A stretch of 64,000 nt of DNA from Brassicibacter mesophilus (lineage in GTDB: Bacteria > Bacillota > Clostridia > Tissierellales > Proteiniboraceae): positions 1-64,000 of the forward strand of contig NZ_JBNPXI010000017.1 in the NCBI RefSeq assembly GCF_050433385.1. Direction: 5' to 3'. Below, in pieces: positions 25,213 to 34,771 of this stretch. Made by a program: the position numbers and the translations under genes. Every line of letters starts with the position of its first letter. Within the stretch, counting starts at the first letter, position 1. The notes under the pieces were generated by a model, which ran no database searches, was not told the origin of the DNA, and saw nothing but the letters and a program-made list of their open reading frames with translations.

Positions 25213-25704
25213 CTAATGTATAGACATAACCTTATCTGGCTTTTCAATTATTTCATTTTGATAAAGCACTTGTTTTGTACGATTGCCATCTCCTAAAGAA
25301 TTTAGATAAATAATCTTTTCTGGTACTATTTTTATAAAATACAAAGAATCTTCTTCGTATTCTACTAAGTGAGCATCAGGACAATATCTTTTTGCCTCCT
25401 CTTTAATGTCAGGTTTATTTATACTTGTTGTTGCATGTCCAAATATCTGTACTCCCTTTATCTGCCTATAATTTATATACTCTGTATTTACTAGCATGCA
25501 TACATTTGGATTATCTCGTATATTAGCAAACTTGTCACCGCCTGCAGATATAATATAAACATCCAAGTCATTTCCTAAAAAATATTGAACTGGACTACAT
25601 CTTGGCAAATTATTCATAGATGTAGCAATAGTAGCTTCTTTATGTTCACTTAAAAATTCTCTTACATGCATTCTAAGTTGATCAGGATTCATTTTTTTAT
25701 TCAA
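25213..25704 (-). CDS. Pyridoxamine 5'-phosphate oxidase-like flavoprotein
   Basis: 163-aa split-barrel protein of the PNPOx-like superfamily, which binds FMN, F420 or haem. Recognisable are ATIATSMNNLPRCSPVQYF near residue 22 and KFANIRDNPNVCMLVN near residue 55, with FGHAT in the following strand. It lacks the C-terminal region of true PdxH, so pyridoxine oxidase activity is unlikely. The start is TTG with AAGGAG ten bases upstream; an ATG four codons later is the alternative. Confidence 0.8.
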   Translation of the reverse strand: MNKKMNPDQLRMHVREFLSEHKEATIATSMNNLPRCSPVQYFLGNDLDVYIISAGGDKFANIRDNPNVCMLVNTEYINYRQIKGVQIFGHATTSINKPDIKEEAKRYCPDAHLVEYEEDSLYFIKIVPEKIIYLNSLGDGNRTKQVLYQNEIIEKPDKVMSIH

Positions 25705-25859
25705 ATTTTTTCAACTCCTTTTACATAATAATTATTATCTATAATAATTATTGTTTTAAATTTGATAAAAAATATTCGGTAATTGCTTGTAGAGTTAGTA
25801 TATATTTATATGCTAATATAGTTGTAAGTACTAAATATACAATTTAAAGGATGATATTA

Positions 25860-26750
25860 ATGGATGTCTATTATATAGATAGAAAAACAGGCAAAAAGGA
25901 AAAAGAAATAATAGCTGGTGAAAAGTTCTTAAGATGGATTAATGAAACTAGCATTGGAAAAGGATTATTAGAAAGTATAGTAAAAAAGAAAGTTTTCTCT
26001 AGATTTTATGGTAGTATGCAAGACTGGAGGTTCAGTTCAAAAAAAATACCTAATTTTATTGACAATCTAGGAATAGATATGAGCGAAGCCGAGATAGAAG
26101 ATATATCCAATTTTAATACCTTTAATGATTTTTTTGCAAGGAAATTAAAAAAAGAAGCCCGTCCTATAAACTTTAATAAAAATACTATTGTATCTCCAGC
26201 AGATGGAAGAGTTTTTGGATATCATGATATTGATATGAATAAAATCATTCAGGTAAAAGGATTCCATTATTCCTTGCATGAGCTTTTTAATGACATTACT
26301 CTTGCAAAAAAATATGATGGCGGCAGTTGTATAGTTGTTAGGCTATGTCCTTCTGACTATCATAGATTTCATTTCCCTGATAGTGGTATACCTCGTGAAT
26401 CAATAAAAATAAAGGGACATTATTATTCTGTTAACCCTATAGCACTAAAACATGTCGAAAGAGTATATTGTCAAAATAAACGTGAAATAACTGTTTTTGA
26501 ATCTGAGAACTTTGACACAATTGTTTTAATAGAAGTAGGAGCTACATGTGTCGGCTCCATCATTCAAACATATAAGCCATATGAAAAAGTAAGTAAAGGA
26601 GCTGAAAAGGGCTACTTCAAGTTTGGAGGCTCTACAGTAATTATGTTTATTAAGAAAGGATATATAACAATAGATGATGATATCATTAACAATACAAATG
26701 ACGGGCTAGAAACTAAAGTGTGTATGGGAGAATCCATAGGAAAAAGATAA
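25860..26750 (+). CDS. psd: Phosphatidylserine decarboxylase
   Basis: Pyruvoyl-dependent enzyme that makes phosphatidylethanolamine at the membrane. About 296 aa. The self-cleavage site is GGST in YFKFGGSTVIMF near residue 255, generating the pyruvoyl group from Ser. SPADGRVFG and CPSDYHRFHFP carry the catalytic Asp and His. ATG 25860 has AAAGG at nine bases; the ATG three codons earlier is closer to the site. Monocistronic. Confidence 0.95.
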   Translation: MDVYYIDRKTGKKEKEIIAGEKFLRWINETSIGKGLLESIVKKKVFSRFYGSMQDWRFSSKKIPNFIDNLGIDMSEAEIEDISNFNTFNDFFARKLKKEARPINFNKNTIVSPADGRVFGYHDIDMNKIIQVKGFHYSLHELFNDITLAKKYDGGSCIVVRLCPSDYHRFHFPDSGIPRESIKIKGHYYSVNPIALKHVERVYCQNKREITVFESENFDTIVLIEVGATCVGSIIQTYKPYEKVSKGAEKGYFKFGGSTVIMFIKKGYITIDDDIINNTNDGLETKVCMGESIGKR

Positions 26751-26840
26751 TAAAACTTCATTACTTTTCAATACCTTGTATTTGTTTAGGTACATAGACA
26801 TATATATTAATTATGTACAATGCAAGTAGGAGGTAAGTAT

Positions 26841-27764
26841 ATGATTTTGTTAGGCTCGCTTCTTGGCTTATCTGTTTTTTTAATAGGGATAAGAATTATG
26901 TCAAAAGCTTTTGAGGGTGTAGTAACATCACGATTAAAAACTAAAATAAATAAACTCACCTCCAGAAAAACAAGCGGAGTTTTAATCGGAGCAACTATGA
27001 CAGGGCTAATTCAAAGCAGTAGTGCAACAACGATTATTATCATTAGTCTTGTTCACAGTAACCTCCTTAATATATATAATGCTGCTCCAATAATAATGGG
27101 AGCTAATATTGGAACAACATTAACTGCTCAATTAATAGCCTTTGAGTTTGAAAATTTACCCTTATACTTATTTGTCGCAGGCCTTATATTATTCCCTATT
27201 TTTAGAAAAAGTCATTATAAAGTGCTGCCAAAGTTATTGTTTAGCTTATCACTTATTTATGGTGGTATGGATATCATTTCGTTTTCTATTTCACCTATCA
27301 AATCTTCAAAAGAATTTTTTAATCTAGTTACATACTTAAGTGGCAATAATATACTTGCTATTTTAGCTGGCATATTTACTACAGCCATTCTACAAAGTAG
27401 TAGTACAGGTATAGCTATCCTCCAGATAATGGCTTCAAGTGAAATAATCTCAGTAAAAACAGCTATACCAATTATGCTGGGACAAAACATAGGTACATGT
27501 GTAGATACGCTGATAGGCAGCATAGCCACAAATCGCATAGGAAAACAAGCAGCTTTCATTCATATTTTGTTTAACATCATTGGTGTCTTTGCTTTTTATT
27601 TTCTTATTGATGGTCTTTATGATCTGGTTTTAGTGCTATCTCCTTTAAACCCTTCAAGACAGATAGCAAATGCGCATACTCTTTTCAATACTTTAACAAC
27701 ATTCCTATTACTCCCTTTTTCATCTATTTTAGTAAATATGTCAAAAAAAATAGTAAAGGAATAG
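26841..27764 (+). CDS. Na/Pi-cotransporter family protein
   Basis: About 307 aa, highly hydrophobic, with the inverted-repeat signature of NptA/SLC34-like transporters: GLIQSSSATTIIIISLV near residue 60 and AILQSSSTGIAIL near residue 190, each with a following GxNIGT (MGANIGTTLTA, LGQNIGTCVD). The C-terminal PhoU-like domain found in many homologues is absent. It would move phosphate with Na+, though members of the family also carry other substrates. ATG 26841 follows AGGAGG. Confidence 0.88.
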   Translation: MILLGSLLGLSVFLIGIRIMSKAFEGVVTSRLKTKINKLTSRKTSGVLIGATMTGLIQSSSATTIIIISLVHSNLLNIYNAAPIIMGANIGTTLTAQLIAFEFENLPLYLFVAGLILFPIFRKSHYKVLPKLLFSLSLIYGGMDIISFSISPIKSSKEFFNLVTYLSGNNILAILAGIFTTAILQSSSTGIAILQIMASSEIISVKTAIPIMLGQNIGTCVDTLIGSIATNRIGKQAAFIHILFNIIGVFAFYFLIDGLYDLVLVLSPLNPSRQIANAHTLFNTLTTFLLLPFSSILVNMSKKIVKE

Positions 27765-27782
27765 GATATCCTATTCCTTTAC
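27756..27782. terminator. Bidirectional terminator hairpin
   Basis: Perfect palindrome AAAGGAATAGGAT/ATCCTATTCCTTT spanning the stop codons of the two convergent genes. It lacks a long T-run. Confidence 0.7.
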
Positions 27783-28907
27783 AGTTTCATCATAGATATA
27801 TAGTTCTTTACCATTAAGCTTCTCTTTATCAACTTTTTCTTCTAATGTCTTAGGTACCGTAACTATATCTACATTACCATCACTTATATATCGCCTCATA
27901 GGATTTTTCTCAAATACTGATAACCAATCATACAATCCCACACCATCGACATTTGTTTCGCTAGCTCTGACTCTATGTATCGCATGAGGGTCAAAATTCT
28001 TGTCAACAGGTGGCACAGAAGGATCCCAGCCAACATTCAAAACAGCAACGTTATTATATTCTTTTTCATTAAATTGTCCTTTTTGGAGTAAAGGGTAATA
28101 ATCTTTATTCTTTGGTCTTCCGCCATTACATAATGCATAAGTGTCAATCTTATAGTCAGACAACATACTCTCTAGGTAGTCTGCTTGTTCAGCAATAACT
28201 TTTTGTATTTTCTGTGGATCATCAATATCAGTCATGTTATTATGACCTAGTGTATGGTTTCCCACATCATAACCATTTTCAACTAAATAATTGAGTTTAT
28301 ACTCTACAAGCTCTTTTTGCCTAAAAGGATTAGAACCAAAAACGAAAAACGTTGCTGTTAGAGGAAAATCTGGGTGCTCTTTCTTAAACTCTTCCATTAT
28401 CCCAACAGCAGAATTAGGATCAATAATTTTTTGTCCATCTTTCTCTATAATATTAAAATTATTTTGATTGCCATCGTCAAAAGTCAATACGAAAGGTGTA
28501 TATCCTGCTTCAACCTCGAAATTATTCGAAACAAAGTCTTTTAAGCTTATTGGTCTATATCCTTTTTCATACAATGTCTGTAAATCTCTTCTAAAGTTGT
28601 CTGGAGTTCTCACCCAAGTTGCCTCTGTTTCATCTATTCCATGATACATAAGTACCATTATTTGTCCTGCTTCATTGGGTTTGAGTGATAAGTCTATTGC
28701 TTCTTTAGGATCTAGAGTTTGTTGGTTATCATTTTCATCTTCTTTTTCTTTGTCGTTATTAATCTGTAAGCTTTCATTAGCTTGTCCACTATTGTCTTGT
28801 ATATCTGTATTATTATCGGCCTTTGATACATCAACTGAATTTGTACATCCAGATGCAAAAACAACAGCTACTAACATTGTTGCAAATAACTTAGAACATT
28901 TTTTCAA
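27771..28907 (-). CDS. Polysaccharide deacetylase-like lipoprotein
   Basis: 378 aa starting at a TTG with GAGGAGG six bases upstream. A lipoprotein signal peptide ends in the lipobox FASGC (Cys near residue 21), followed by a low-complexity Asn/Asp/Glu linker (25-70). The catalytic domain is CE4/NodB: VLMYHGID, PFVLTFDDGNQNN (metal-binding Asp pair) and YDVGNHTLGHNNMTD (HxxxH). It probably modifies peptidoglycan or another surface glycan on the outer face of the membrane. Confidence 0.9.
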   Translation of the reverse strand: MKKCSKLFATMLVAVVFASGCTNSVDVSKADNNTDIQDNSGQANESLQINNDKEKEDENDNQQTLDPKEAIDLSLKPNEAGQIMVLMYHGIDETEATWVRTPDNFRRDLQTLYEKGYRPISLKDFVSNNFEVEAGYTPFVLTFDDGNQNNFNIIEKDGQKIIDPNSAVGIMEEFKKEHPDFPLTATFFVFGSNPFRQKELVEYKLNYLVENGYDVGNHTLGHNNMTDIDDPQKIQKVIAEQADYLESMLSDYKIDTYALCNGGRPKNKDYYPLLQKGQFNEKEYNNVAVLNVGWDPSVPPVDKNFDPHAIHRVRASETNVDGVGLYDWLSVFEKNPMRRYISDGNVDIVTVPKTLEEKVDKEKLNGKELYIYDETVKE

Positions 28908-29075
28908 TATAATCCTCCTCTCTTGTTATACAATAATTATATGATAGAATTTAAAAATAATCTAGTTGATAGTATAGCTAATTTTTACAGTATTTTATAA
29001 ATATATATGGTTAAAATAAATATGTGACAGGATATTATTATGTAATCTCATGTCTTAAAGATAAGAGGTGATATT

Positions 29076-29264
29076 TTGTCAATCAGAAAAAGCACATTCA
29101 CTAATGTAAAAGGCCATACTGTTGAATACTCTGCACTTAACATTACAAATGATGAAAGACATTATCACAGAGAAGCAAAGTCACAGAAAGCTCAGTTAAA
29201 CAGTGTTCATAAGCATGGTATAAGAAAAGACGTCAAAGTTCCAATAAAGCATAAATTAACTTAG
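29076..29264 (+). CDS. Hypothetical 62-aa basic protein
   Basis: Starts at TTG 29076 behind AAGAGGTG. The product is hydrophilic and rich in His, Lys and Arg (for example RHYHREAKSQKAQL), with no membrane segment. The polar, basic make-up and location among spore genes would suit a minor spore protein, but I recognise no family. Confidence 0.55.
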   Translation: MSIRKSTFTNVKGHTVEYSALNITNDERHYHREAKSQKAQLNSVHKHGIRKDVKVPIKHKLT

Positions 29265-29265
29265 A

Positions 29266-29290
29266 AAGACGGTCATGTTTGACCGTCTTA
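29266..29290. terminator. Hairpin between convergent genes
   Basis: AAGACGGTCATGTTTGACCGTCTT, a 9-bp stem shared by the 62-aa gene and the ferredoxin-like gene. Confidence 0.65.
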
Positions 29291-29977
29291 TCTAATTACT
29301 TTATTTCCCCTCGGACACCTTGATATACATAACCCACATACAGAACCACGTCCAATATCTTTATATTTTTCACTCATATGATTACTGCATGCAAAAGCAT
29401 CATATAGTTCTTCTCTACCAATACCTCTCCTCCACAAATTACCTTTTATTGCCATTGCAGGACATATACTCATGCATATATTACAGTTGCCACACAATGA
29501 ACTAATTATTGGTTCATTATATTCTAGCTCTATATTTGTTAAAACAGTTCCTAATCTTACTCTTGGCCCAAATTCCTCAGTAACTAAACAAGCATTTTTA
29601 CCTATCCACCCTATCCCTGCTGATGTTGCAGCAGTTTTATGCTGAAAAAGTCCTGTAAAAGTGTCTTTTTCTGTTTTAACAGTTTGAGATGCAGGTATAG
29701 CCATTGCTAAATATCCAGAATTTTGAAGTATTGTGGTTATCTGCAAGGTTATTTGGTCGATGAGAAAATTAACAGTTCTGTAGTGATGATAGTACGTATG
29801 AGTTGGTGTATCTAGTACATCGTTCATTATTTGATCAGATAGTCTTACAGCTACGGATATCCCTGTTTTTAAATGTTTAAATTGGTCTGGAATATACCCT
29901 TCTAGGTTTGCAAATCCTATTTTCGCTGCTCCCATTTCTTTGCATTTGTTTATAATAGTTTGTTGTAAGAAATCCAT
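29288..29977 (-). CDS. Double 4Fe-4S protein related to epoxyqueuosine reductase
   Basis: 229 aa. The C-terminal half carries two ferredoxin-type cluster motifs, CGNCNICMSICP and CGLCISRCPRGN with an additional Cys in DAFACSNH. The middle (TGLFQHKTAATSAGIGWIGKNACLVTEEFGPRVRLGTVLTN) matches the QueG/DUF1730 region. It lacks the long C-terminal HEAT part of full QueG and is shorter, so a distinct redox role is possible. Start ATG follows GGAGGG. Confidence 0.85.
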   Translation of the reverse strand: MDFLQQTIINKCKEMGAAKIGFANLEGYIPDQFKHLKTGISVAVRLSDQIMNDVLDTPTHTYYHHYRTVNFLIDQITLQITTILQNSGYLAMAIPASQTVKTEKDTFTGLFQHKTAATSAGIGWIGKNACLVTEEFGPRVRLGTVLTNIELEYNEPIISSLCGNCNICMSICPAMAIKGNLWRRGIGREELYDAFACSNHMSEKYKDIGRGSVCGLCISRCPRGNKVIR

Positions 29978-30110
29978 TCTCGCCCTCCATTTTTCATGCT
30001 TTATATTAATTATATATAATATTCACGATTAATTAAAAATCATTTTTTTCCTAAATTATTAATTCTATGCATTATTACTATATAATATACCTATTTTATT
30101 TTATTTCCTA

Positions 30111-30140
30111 GCATATATACATTATCTATCGGTTATATTA
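30111..30140 (+). promoter_or_regulatory. Possible sigma-G promoter of the spore protein gene
   Basis: GCATA, 18 bp, TATATTA (one mismatch to CATNNTA), about 55 bp before the start. Confidence 0.4.
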
Positions 30141-30193
30141 ATAATACAACATCAATAAGATGTTGAAATAAAAATCTATTTGGAGGGAGAATA

Positions 30194-30397
30194 ATGGCAA
30201 GAACAAATAGAATAGTTGTACCAGAGGCAAGAATGGCTCTAAATCAAATGAAAACTGAAATTGCATCTGAATTAGGACTATCAAACTATGAAAGTATCGA
30301 TAAAGGAAACTTAAGCTCAAGACAAAACGGCTATGTTGGCGGATATATGGTAAAAAGGTTAATAGAACAAGCTGAAAGAACAATGTCAGGTAAATAA
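30194..30397 (+). CDS. Alpha/beta-type small acid-soluble spore protein
   Basis: 67 aa with the complete family pattern: PEARMALNQMKTEIASELGL (helix 1 with the GPR protease site) and LSSRQNGYVGGYMVKRLIEQ (helix 2). It saturates forespore DNA, giving UV and heat resistance, and is degraded on germination. A strong GGAGGGAG site and a terminator frame a single-gene unit. Confidence 0.95.
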   Translation: MARTNRIVVPEARMALNQMKTEIASELGLSNYESIDKGNLSSRQNGYVGGYMVKRLIEQAERTMSGK

Positions 30398-30403
30398 TTA
30401 AAT

Positions 30404-30442
30404 AAAAAAAGAGAAGTGGTTTTATACCACTTCTCTTTTTTT
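30404..30442 (+). terminator. Terminator of the spore protein gene
   Basis: AAAAAGAGAAGTGG, TTTTAT, ACCACTTCTC, then TTTTTTTA. Confidence 0.9.
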
Positions 30443-30486
30443 ATATGATATAATTCATAGTATAACGAGATTAAGAAGGTGTTAAA

Positions 30487-31017
30487 ATGTTTACAGAAAA
30501 TACAAAAGAACTAGCTCAGTATAAGCTCCTCATATTATACATACTAGATAAAGTAGATATTCCAATGAATAATTCAGAAATTACTCAGTTTGTATTAGAA
30601 AATAACTACATGAATTATTTTATGGCTCAGCAATTTATAAGCGAGCTTGTTAACTCAAAATTTATCGAGTTTTCTACGAAAGATGGCCATGAGTTTTATC
30701 ATCTTTCTAAAGCAGGTAAAGATACTTTAAATTATTTTAACGATAGGATACCTCAAAGCTTAAAGGATGAAGTTGATAAAAAATACGAAAAGAAAAAAGA
30801 AGAAATGATTAAAGATACACAAATAATCGGAAATTATTATAAAAAGCATGATTCCGAATACATAGTGAATCTAAGAGTAATTGAAAAGGACATAACCCTT
30901 TTTAATCTATCTCTTAATGTTGTATCAAACAAGCAAGCGAAACTGATATGCAATAATTGGAAAGAAGCTCCCCAAGATATATATAAAAAGGTTTTAGAGC
31001 TTCTAATAGAAGAATAA
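30487..31017 (+). CDS. DUF4364 family protein
   Basis: 176 aa. The N-terminal 85 residues look like a winged helix (YKLLILYILDKVDIPMNNSEITQFV ... YHLSKAGKDTLNYFNDRIP), followed by a helical linker rich in Lys/Glu (90-120) and a small strand domain. This order is that of DUF4364, a clostridial family thought to be transcription regulators. No ligand or target is known. Monocistronic with a hairpin after the stop. Confidence 0.85.
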   Translation: MFTENTKELAQYKLLILYILDKVDIPMNNSEITQFVLENNYMNYFMAQQFISELVNSKFIEFSTKDGHEFYHLSKAGKDTLNYFNDRIPQSLKDEVDKKYEKKKEEMIKDTQIIGNYYKKHDSEYIVNLRVIEKDITLFNLSLNVVSNKQAKLICNNWKEAPQDIYKKVLELLIEE

Positions 31018-31040
31018 CTGGAGTTATCTCCAGTTATTTA
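31012..31040. terminator. Bidirectional hairpin
   Basis: AATAACTGGAG, TTAT, CTCCAGTTATTT between the convergent DUF4364 and P-type ATPase genes. Confidence 0.75.
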
Positions 31041-31041
31041 T

Positions 31042-33669
31042 TTATCTGTTTTTAATTAACTTAATAATTTCTACTACAACTAGTAACGATATAGAAAGAG
31101 CTATTACTACACTCCATTGTTGTAAATTTAATACAGTAAGCTTAAACAGCTTTCTCAACACTGGTACAACAACAATTGACAACATCAAAATTAACGAAGT
31201 AAAATTTGCTGCAATTAATTTTTTATTTGTACCCAATCCTACCTTAAATACAGAGCTATCAATTGACCTTACATTAAATGTATGGATAAGTTGTGCAAGA
31301 CTAAGAGTAATGAACGCCATAGTTCTTCCTGTATCTAAGTTTATTCTATATCCAATTTTGAAGGCTAATATTGTTAGAACACCTATAATTAATCCTTCAA
31401 AACCAATCATAATTCCTAGACCATCGCTAAAAATGCTCTTTTTAGGATCTCTAGGCTTTCTTTTCATGATATCTTTTTCTGCTGGATCAACACCTAAAGC
31501 CAATGCAGGTAAGCTGTCAGTTACCAAGTTAATCCAAAGAATATGTATTGGCAATAAAGGTATAGGGTACTTAAGCAATATAGCAACAAATAAAGCAACT
31601 ATTTCTCCTGTATTTGATGATAATAAAAAATGTATAGATTTTTTAATATTGTCAAATATAGTTCTACCTTCTTCTACAGCAGACACAATAGTAGCAAAAT
31701 TATCATCTGTTAAAACAATATCTGCCGCCTCTTTAGATACATCAGTTCCAGTTATCCCCATTGCACAACCAATATTTGCACGTTTTAGAGCAGGAGCATC
31801 ATTAACTCCATCTCCAGTCATTGCAACTATCCTACCTTTATTTTGCCATGCTTTAACAATCCTTACCTTATGCTCTGGCGAAACCCTTGCATATACGGAA
31901 TACTTTTCTACACCATTATAAAGTTCCTCATCACTTATATTTTCAATATCTTTTCCTTCTATAGCTATTTGTCCCTCTGCAAGAATCCCCAGTTCTTTCG
32001 CTATTGCCATAGCAGTAGTTTTGTGATCACCTGTAATCATAACAGGCCTAATACCTGCAGCTTTACTTTTTTGTACAGCAAGCTTTGCTTCTTCTCTTGG
32101 AGGATCTATCATACCTGACATTCCAACAAAAATTAAATTGTTTTCTACTTTTTCTGATTCCAGTTTTTCTGGAACTACAGAAATATCATTATATGCAAGT
32201 GCAATAACCCTTAATGCATCAGCAGACATCTGTTCATTAATACTCTTAATATTTTCCTTAATCTCATCTGAAAGATGTGATATGCCTTCATGTATAAGTA
32301 TTCTATCACATCTATCAAGCAGAGTATCTAATGCACCTTTAGTAAAAATTTTATATCCGTTTTCTATTTCATTTATAGTTGTCATAAGTTTTCTATCTGA
32401 GTCAAAAGGTATTTCGCTTACTCTGCTGTGTCGATTCTCTTGCTCATTTTTAAATAATCCATGCTGATATCCTGCAACAATAAGCGCTATCTCTGTTGGA
32501 TCGCCTATGGTTTTCTTTTCACCTTCATCTTCTTCTATTGATGCATCATTACACAATACTCCAATCTTTAACGCCATAAGCTCTTTATCATCGTTTAAGT
32601 TCGCATCATTAATATCAATTAATTTATCATATGTATAAAGCTTTGTTACTGTCATTTTATTTTGAGTAAGAGTTCCTGTCTTATCTGAGCATATTACAGA
32701 TGCAGTGCCTAGCGTTTCAACAGCAGGTAGCTTTCTAATTATTGCATTTTTTGATATCATCTTTTGAACACCTATTGATAAAACAATAGTAACTATAGCT
32801 GGTAATCCTTCAGGTATAGCTGCAACAGCTAAAGAAACAGATGTCATAAACATCTCAAAAACAGGCCTATTTTGTGTATACCCTAATACAAAAATAATAC
32901 CACATATTATCAACGCTGCAACTCCTAATAACTTACCAAGTTCGTCTAATTTTTCTTGTAATGGAGTCTTCATTTCTTCTTCATTTTGAAGCATTGTAGC
33001 TATTTTCCCTATTTCAGTGTTCATTCCAGTAGATGTTACTATTATTTTTCCTCTTCCATTAGTAACTAAGCTGGAAGAATAAACATAGTTCTTTCTATCA
33101 CCAATAGGTATATTGTCTCCTTCTGGTATATTAATGCTTTTTTCCGCAGGCAAAGATTCGCCAGTTAATGCTGATTCTTCGATCATAAGACTCGCACTTT
33201 CAAATAAAACTCCATCAGCAGGTACAAAATCACCTGCTTCTAATATAACTATGTCCCCAGGTACTACTTCTAAAGATTTCACTTCCATCTTTCTTCCATT
33301 TCTTTCCACCTTTGCTATTGGAGTTGACATACTTTTTAATGCTTCTAATGATTGCTCTGCTTTATTTTCTTGTATAACACCTAGCATTGCATTTAATAAT
33401 ACAACAATCAGAATAATAATGCTATCACTAATCTCGCCTAACAGCCCAGAAACTATGGCTGCTAGGATTAATATAATTACCATGAAATCTTTAAACTGAG
33501 ATATAAATTTTTTAAAAAGTGAGACTTTAGCTTTTGATTTCAATTGATTCTCTCCAAACTCATCTCTTCTTTTTTTAACTTCATTGTCACTAAGCCCTTT
33601 AGTTATATCAACCTTTAGTTCATCTTTCAGTTTATCAATACTTTTTTTATACCATTGTTTATCGCTCAT
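31042..33669 (-). CDS. P2-type Ca2+-translocating ATPase
   Basis: 875 aa, ten membrane helices. The N-terminal cation ATPase domain is followed by the actuator motif LTGESLP, helix 4 with AIPEGLPAIV (Ca2+ ligands), the phosphorylation site SDKTGTLT near residue 330, KGALD in the nucleotide domain and MTGDGVNDAPALK. This combination is that of YloB/PMCA-like bacterial calcium pumps that expel Ca2+ from the cytoplasm. It starts 17 bp after the YncE-like gene, so the two share a transcript. Confidence 0.93.
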   Translation of the reverse strand: MSDKQWYKKSIDKLKDELKVDITKGLSDNEVKKRRDEFGENQLKSKAKVSLFKKFISQFKDFMVIILILAAIVSGLLGEISDSIIILIVVLLNAMLGVIQENKAEQSLEALKSMSTPIAKVERNGRKMEVKSLEVVPGDIVILEAGDFVPADGVLFESASLMIEESALTGESLPAEKSINIPEGDNIPIGDRKNYVYSSSLVTNGRGKIIVTSTGMNTEIGKIATMLQNEEEMKTPLQEKLDELGKLLGVAALIICGIIFVLGYTQNRPVFEMFMTSVSLAVAAIPEGLPAIVTIVLSIGVQKMISKNAIIRKLPAVETLGTASVICSDKTGTLTQNKMTVTKLYTYDKLIDINDANLNDDKELMALKIGVLCNDASIEEDEGEKKTIGDPTEIALIVAGYQHGLFKNEQENRHSRVSEIPFDSDRKLMTTINEIENGYKIFTKGALDTLLDRCDRILIHEGISHLSDEIKENIKSINEQMSADALRVIALAYNDISVVPEKLESEKVENNLIFVGMSGMIDPPREEAKLAVQKSKAAGIRPVMITGDHKTTAMAIAKELGILAEGQIAIEGKDIENISDEELYNGVEKYSVYARVSPEHKVRIVKAWQNKGRIVAMTGDGVNDAPALKRANIGCAMGITGTDVSKEAADIVLTDDNFATIVSAVEEGRTIFDNIKKSIHFLLSSNTGEIVALFVAILLKYPIPLLPIHILWINLVTDSLPALALGVDPAEKDIMKRKPRDPKKSIFSDGLGIMIGFEGLIIGVLTILAFKIGYRINLDTGRTMAFITLSLAQLIHTFNVRSIDSSVFKVGLGTNKKLIAANFTSLILMLSIVVVPVLRKLFKLTVLNLQQWSVVIALSISLLVVVEIIKLIKNR

Positions 33670-33686
33670 TTATTACCTCCTACGTT

Positions 33687-34619
33687 CTATATTATTGTCA
33701 ACCCTGATGGCTCTAATCCTACATTTATACTATCAATAATTACATAATAATTACAATCAAAAATTGTAAGCTTGTTTTCAAGAGCATCCGATACAAATAT
33801 TTTGCCATCATGAAAAACAATATTGTTAGGCATTCCACCTATATGGTGCTTACTAATGATTTTCCCATAATTAATGTTTATTATATATATACATCCATCT
33901 TCTGCATTTGTAACATAAATTATATTTTCATCTTGTGATATAGTCATATCAAATATAACTCCATCTATTTCAATATCTTTAATTATTTCATTATTTGTTA
34001 AATTCAATATTAATATTTTACTACACAGCATTCCATTTGAAGGAGGACATAAAATAACCATAGTTTTATTTATAATAGCAATATGCAGAGGATTATATTT
34101 CAAGCTAATATGTTGCTCAGTACTTTTGTTCATATCAATTATACTTATACTATATCCATTATTATTAGCAACATATATAGTATTATTAATTTCATCAATT
34201 TTTATATCATGTGGCTTTTCTCCAACAGGTATGTTTTCTATAATATGAAATTCCTTTTCATCAATAATTGAAATTGAGTTAGAATCACTGTTCGTAACAA
34301 AAATGTTTCCATTAGCCATTTGAATATGACTTGGAAAACTTCCTACTAACACAGCTTCCTCTACTTCTTTGCTACACATATTTATTCTATAAACACTATT
34401 ATCATATGAGTTTACAGAGTATAACTTTTTATCTTTTCCAAGTATTACCTGATGTGGTCCTATATATGGCCCATCTGAAATCGTTCTATTGCATTTATTA
34501 AAGTTTACCCGAGAGCATAGGTATATTGTATCTGAAATACAATTAGCTTTTAAATCAACTACATTTAATGAATCCCCTCCTGTATTAGCAACTATCAACT
34601 TATTGTCTAGCAATTCCAT
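33687..34619 (-). CDS. YncE/YVTN-type beta-propeller protein
   Basis: 310 aa made of about seven repeats of the form hhhVTNxxxxxhxhID, for example IFVTNSDSNSISIID, IYVANNNGYSISIID and IYVTNAEDGCIYIIN. This is the YVTN seven-bladed propeller. There is no signal peptide, so it would be cytoplasmic or on the spore. No lactonase or quinoprotein catalytic residues could be assigned. It is upstream of the Ca2+ ATPase in one operon, which hints at a link with calcium handling, by context only. Confidence 0.82.
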   Translation of the reverse strand: MELLDNKLIVANTGGDSLNVVDLKANCISDTIYLCSRVNFNKCNRTISDGPYIGPHQVILGKDKKLYSVNSYDNSVYRINMCSKEVEEAVLVGSFPSHIQMANGNIFVTNSDSNSISIIDEKEFHIIENIPVGEKPHDIKIDEINNTIYVANNNGYSISIIDMNKSTEQHISLKYNPLHIAIINKTMVILCPPSNGMLCSKILILNLTNNEIIKDIEIDGVIFDMTISQDENIIYVTNAEDGCIYIININYGKIISKHHIGGMPNNIVFHDGKIFVSDALENKLTIFDCNYYVIIDSINVGLEPSGLTII

Positions 34620-34771
34620 TGTTTATCACCTCTATCGCACATTCAACTCATATAACAGTTTATGCATACTATGATTTTTAGGTGATAAAGTGATATTTAT
34701 TTTTAATAAATGAAAAGACTACAATGCAATAATGTGCTTATATAGTCTTCTTATAATTAATATATTTATTA

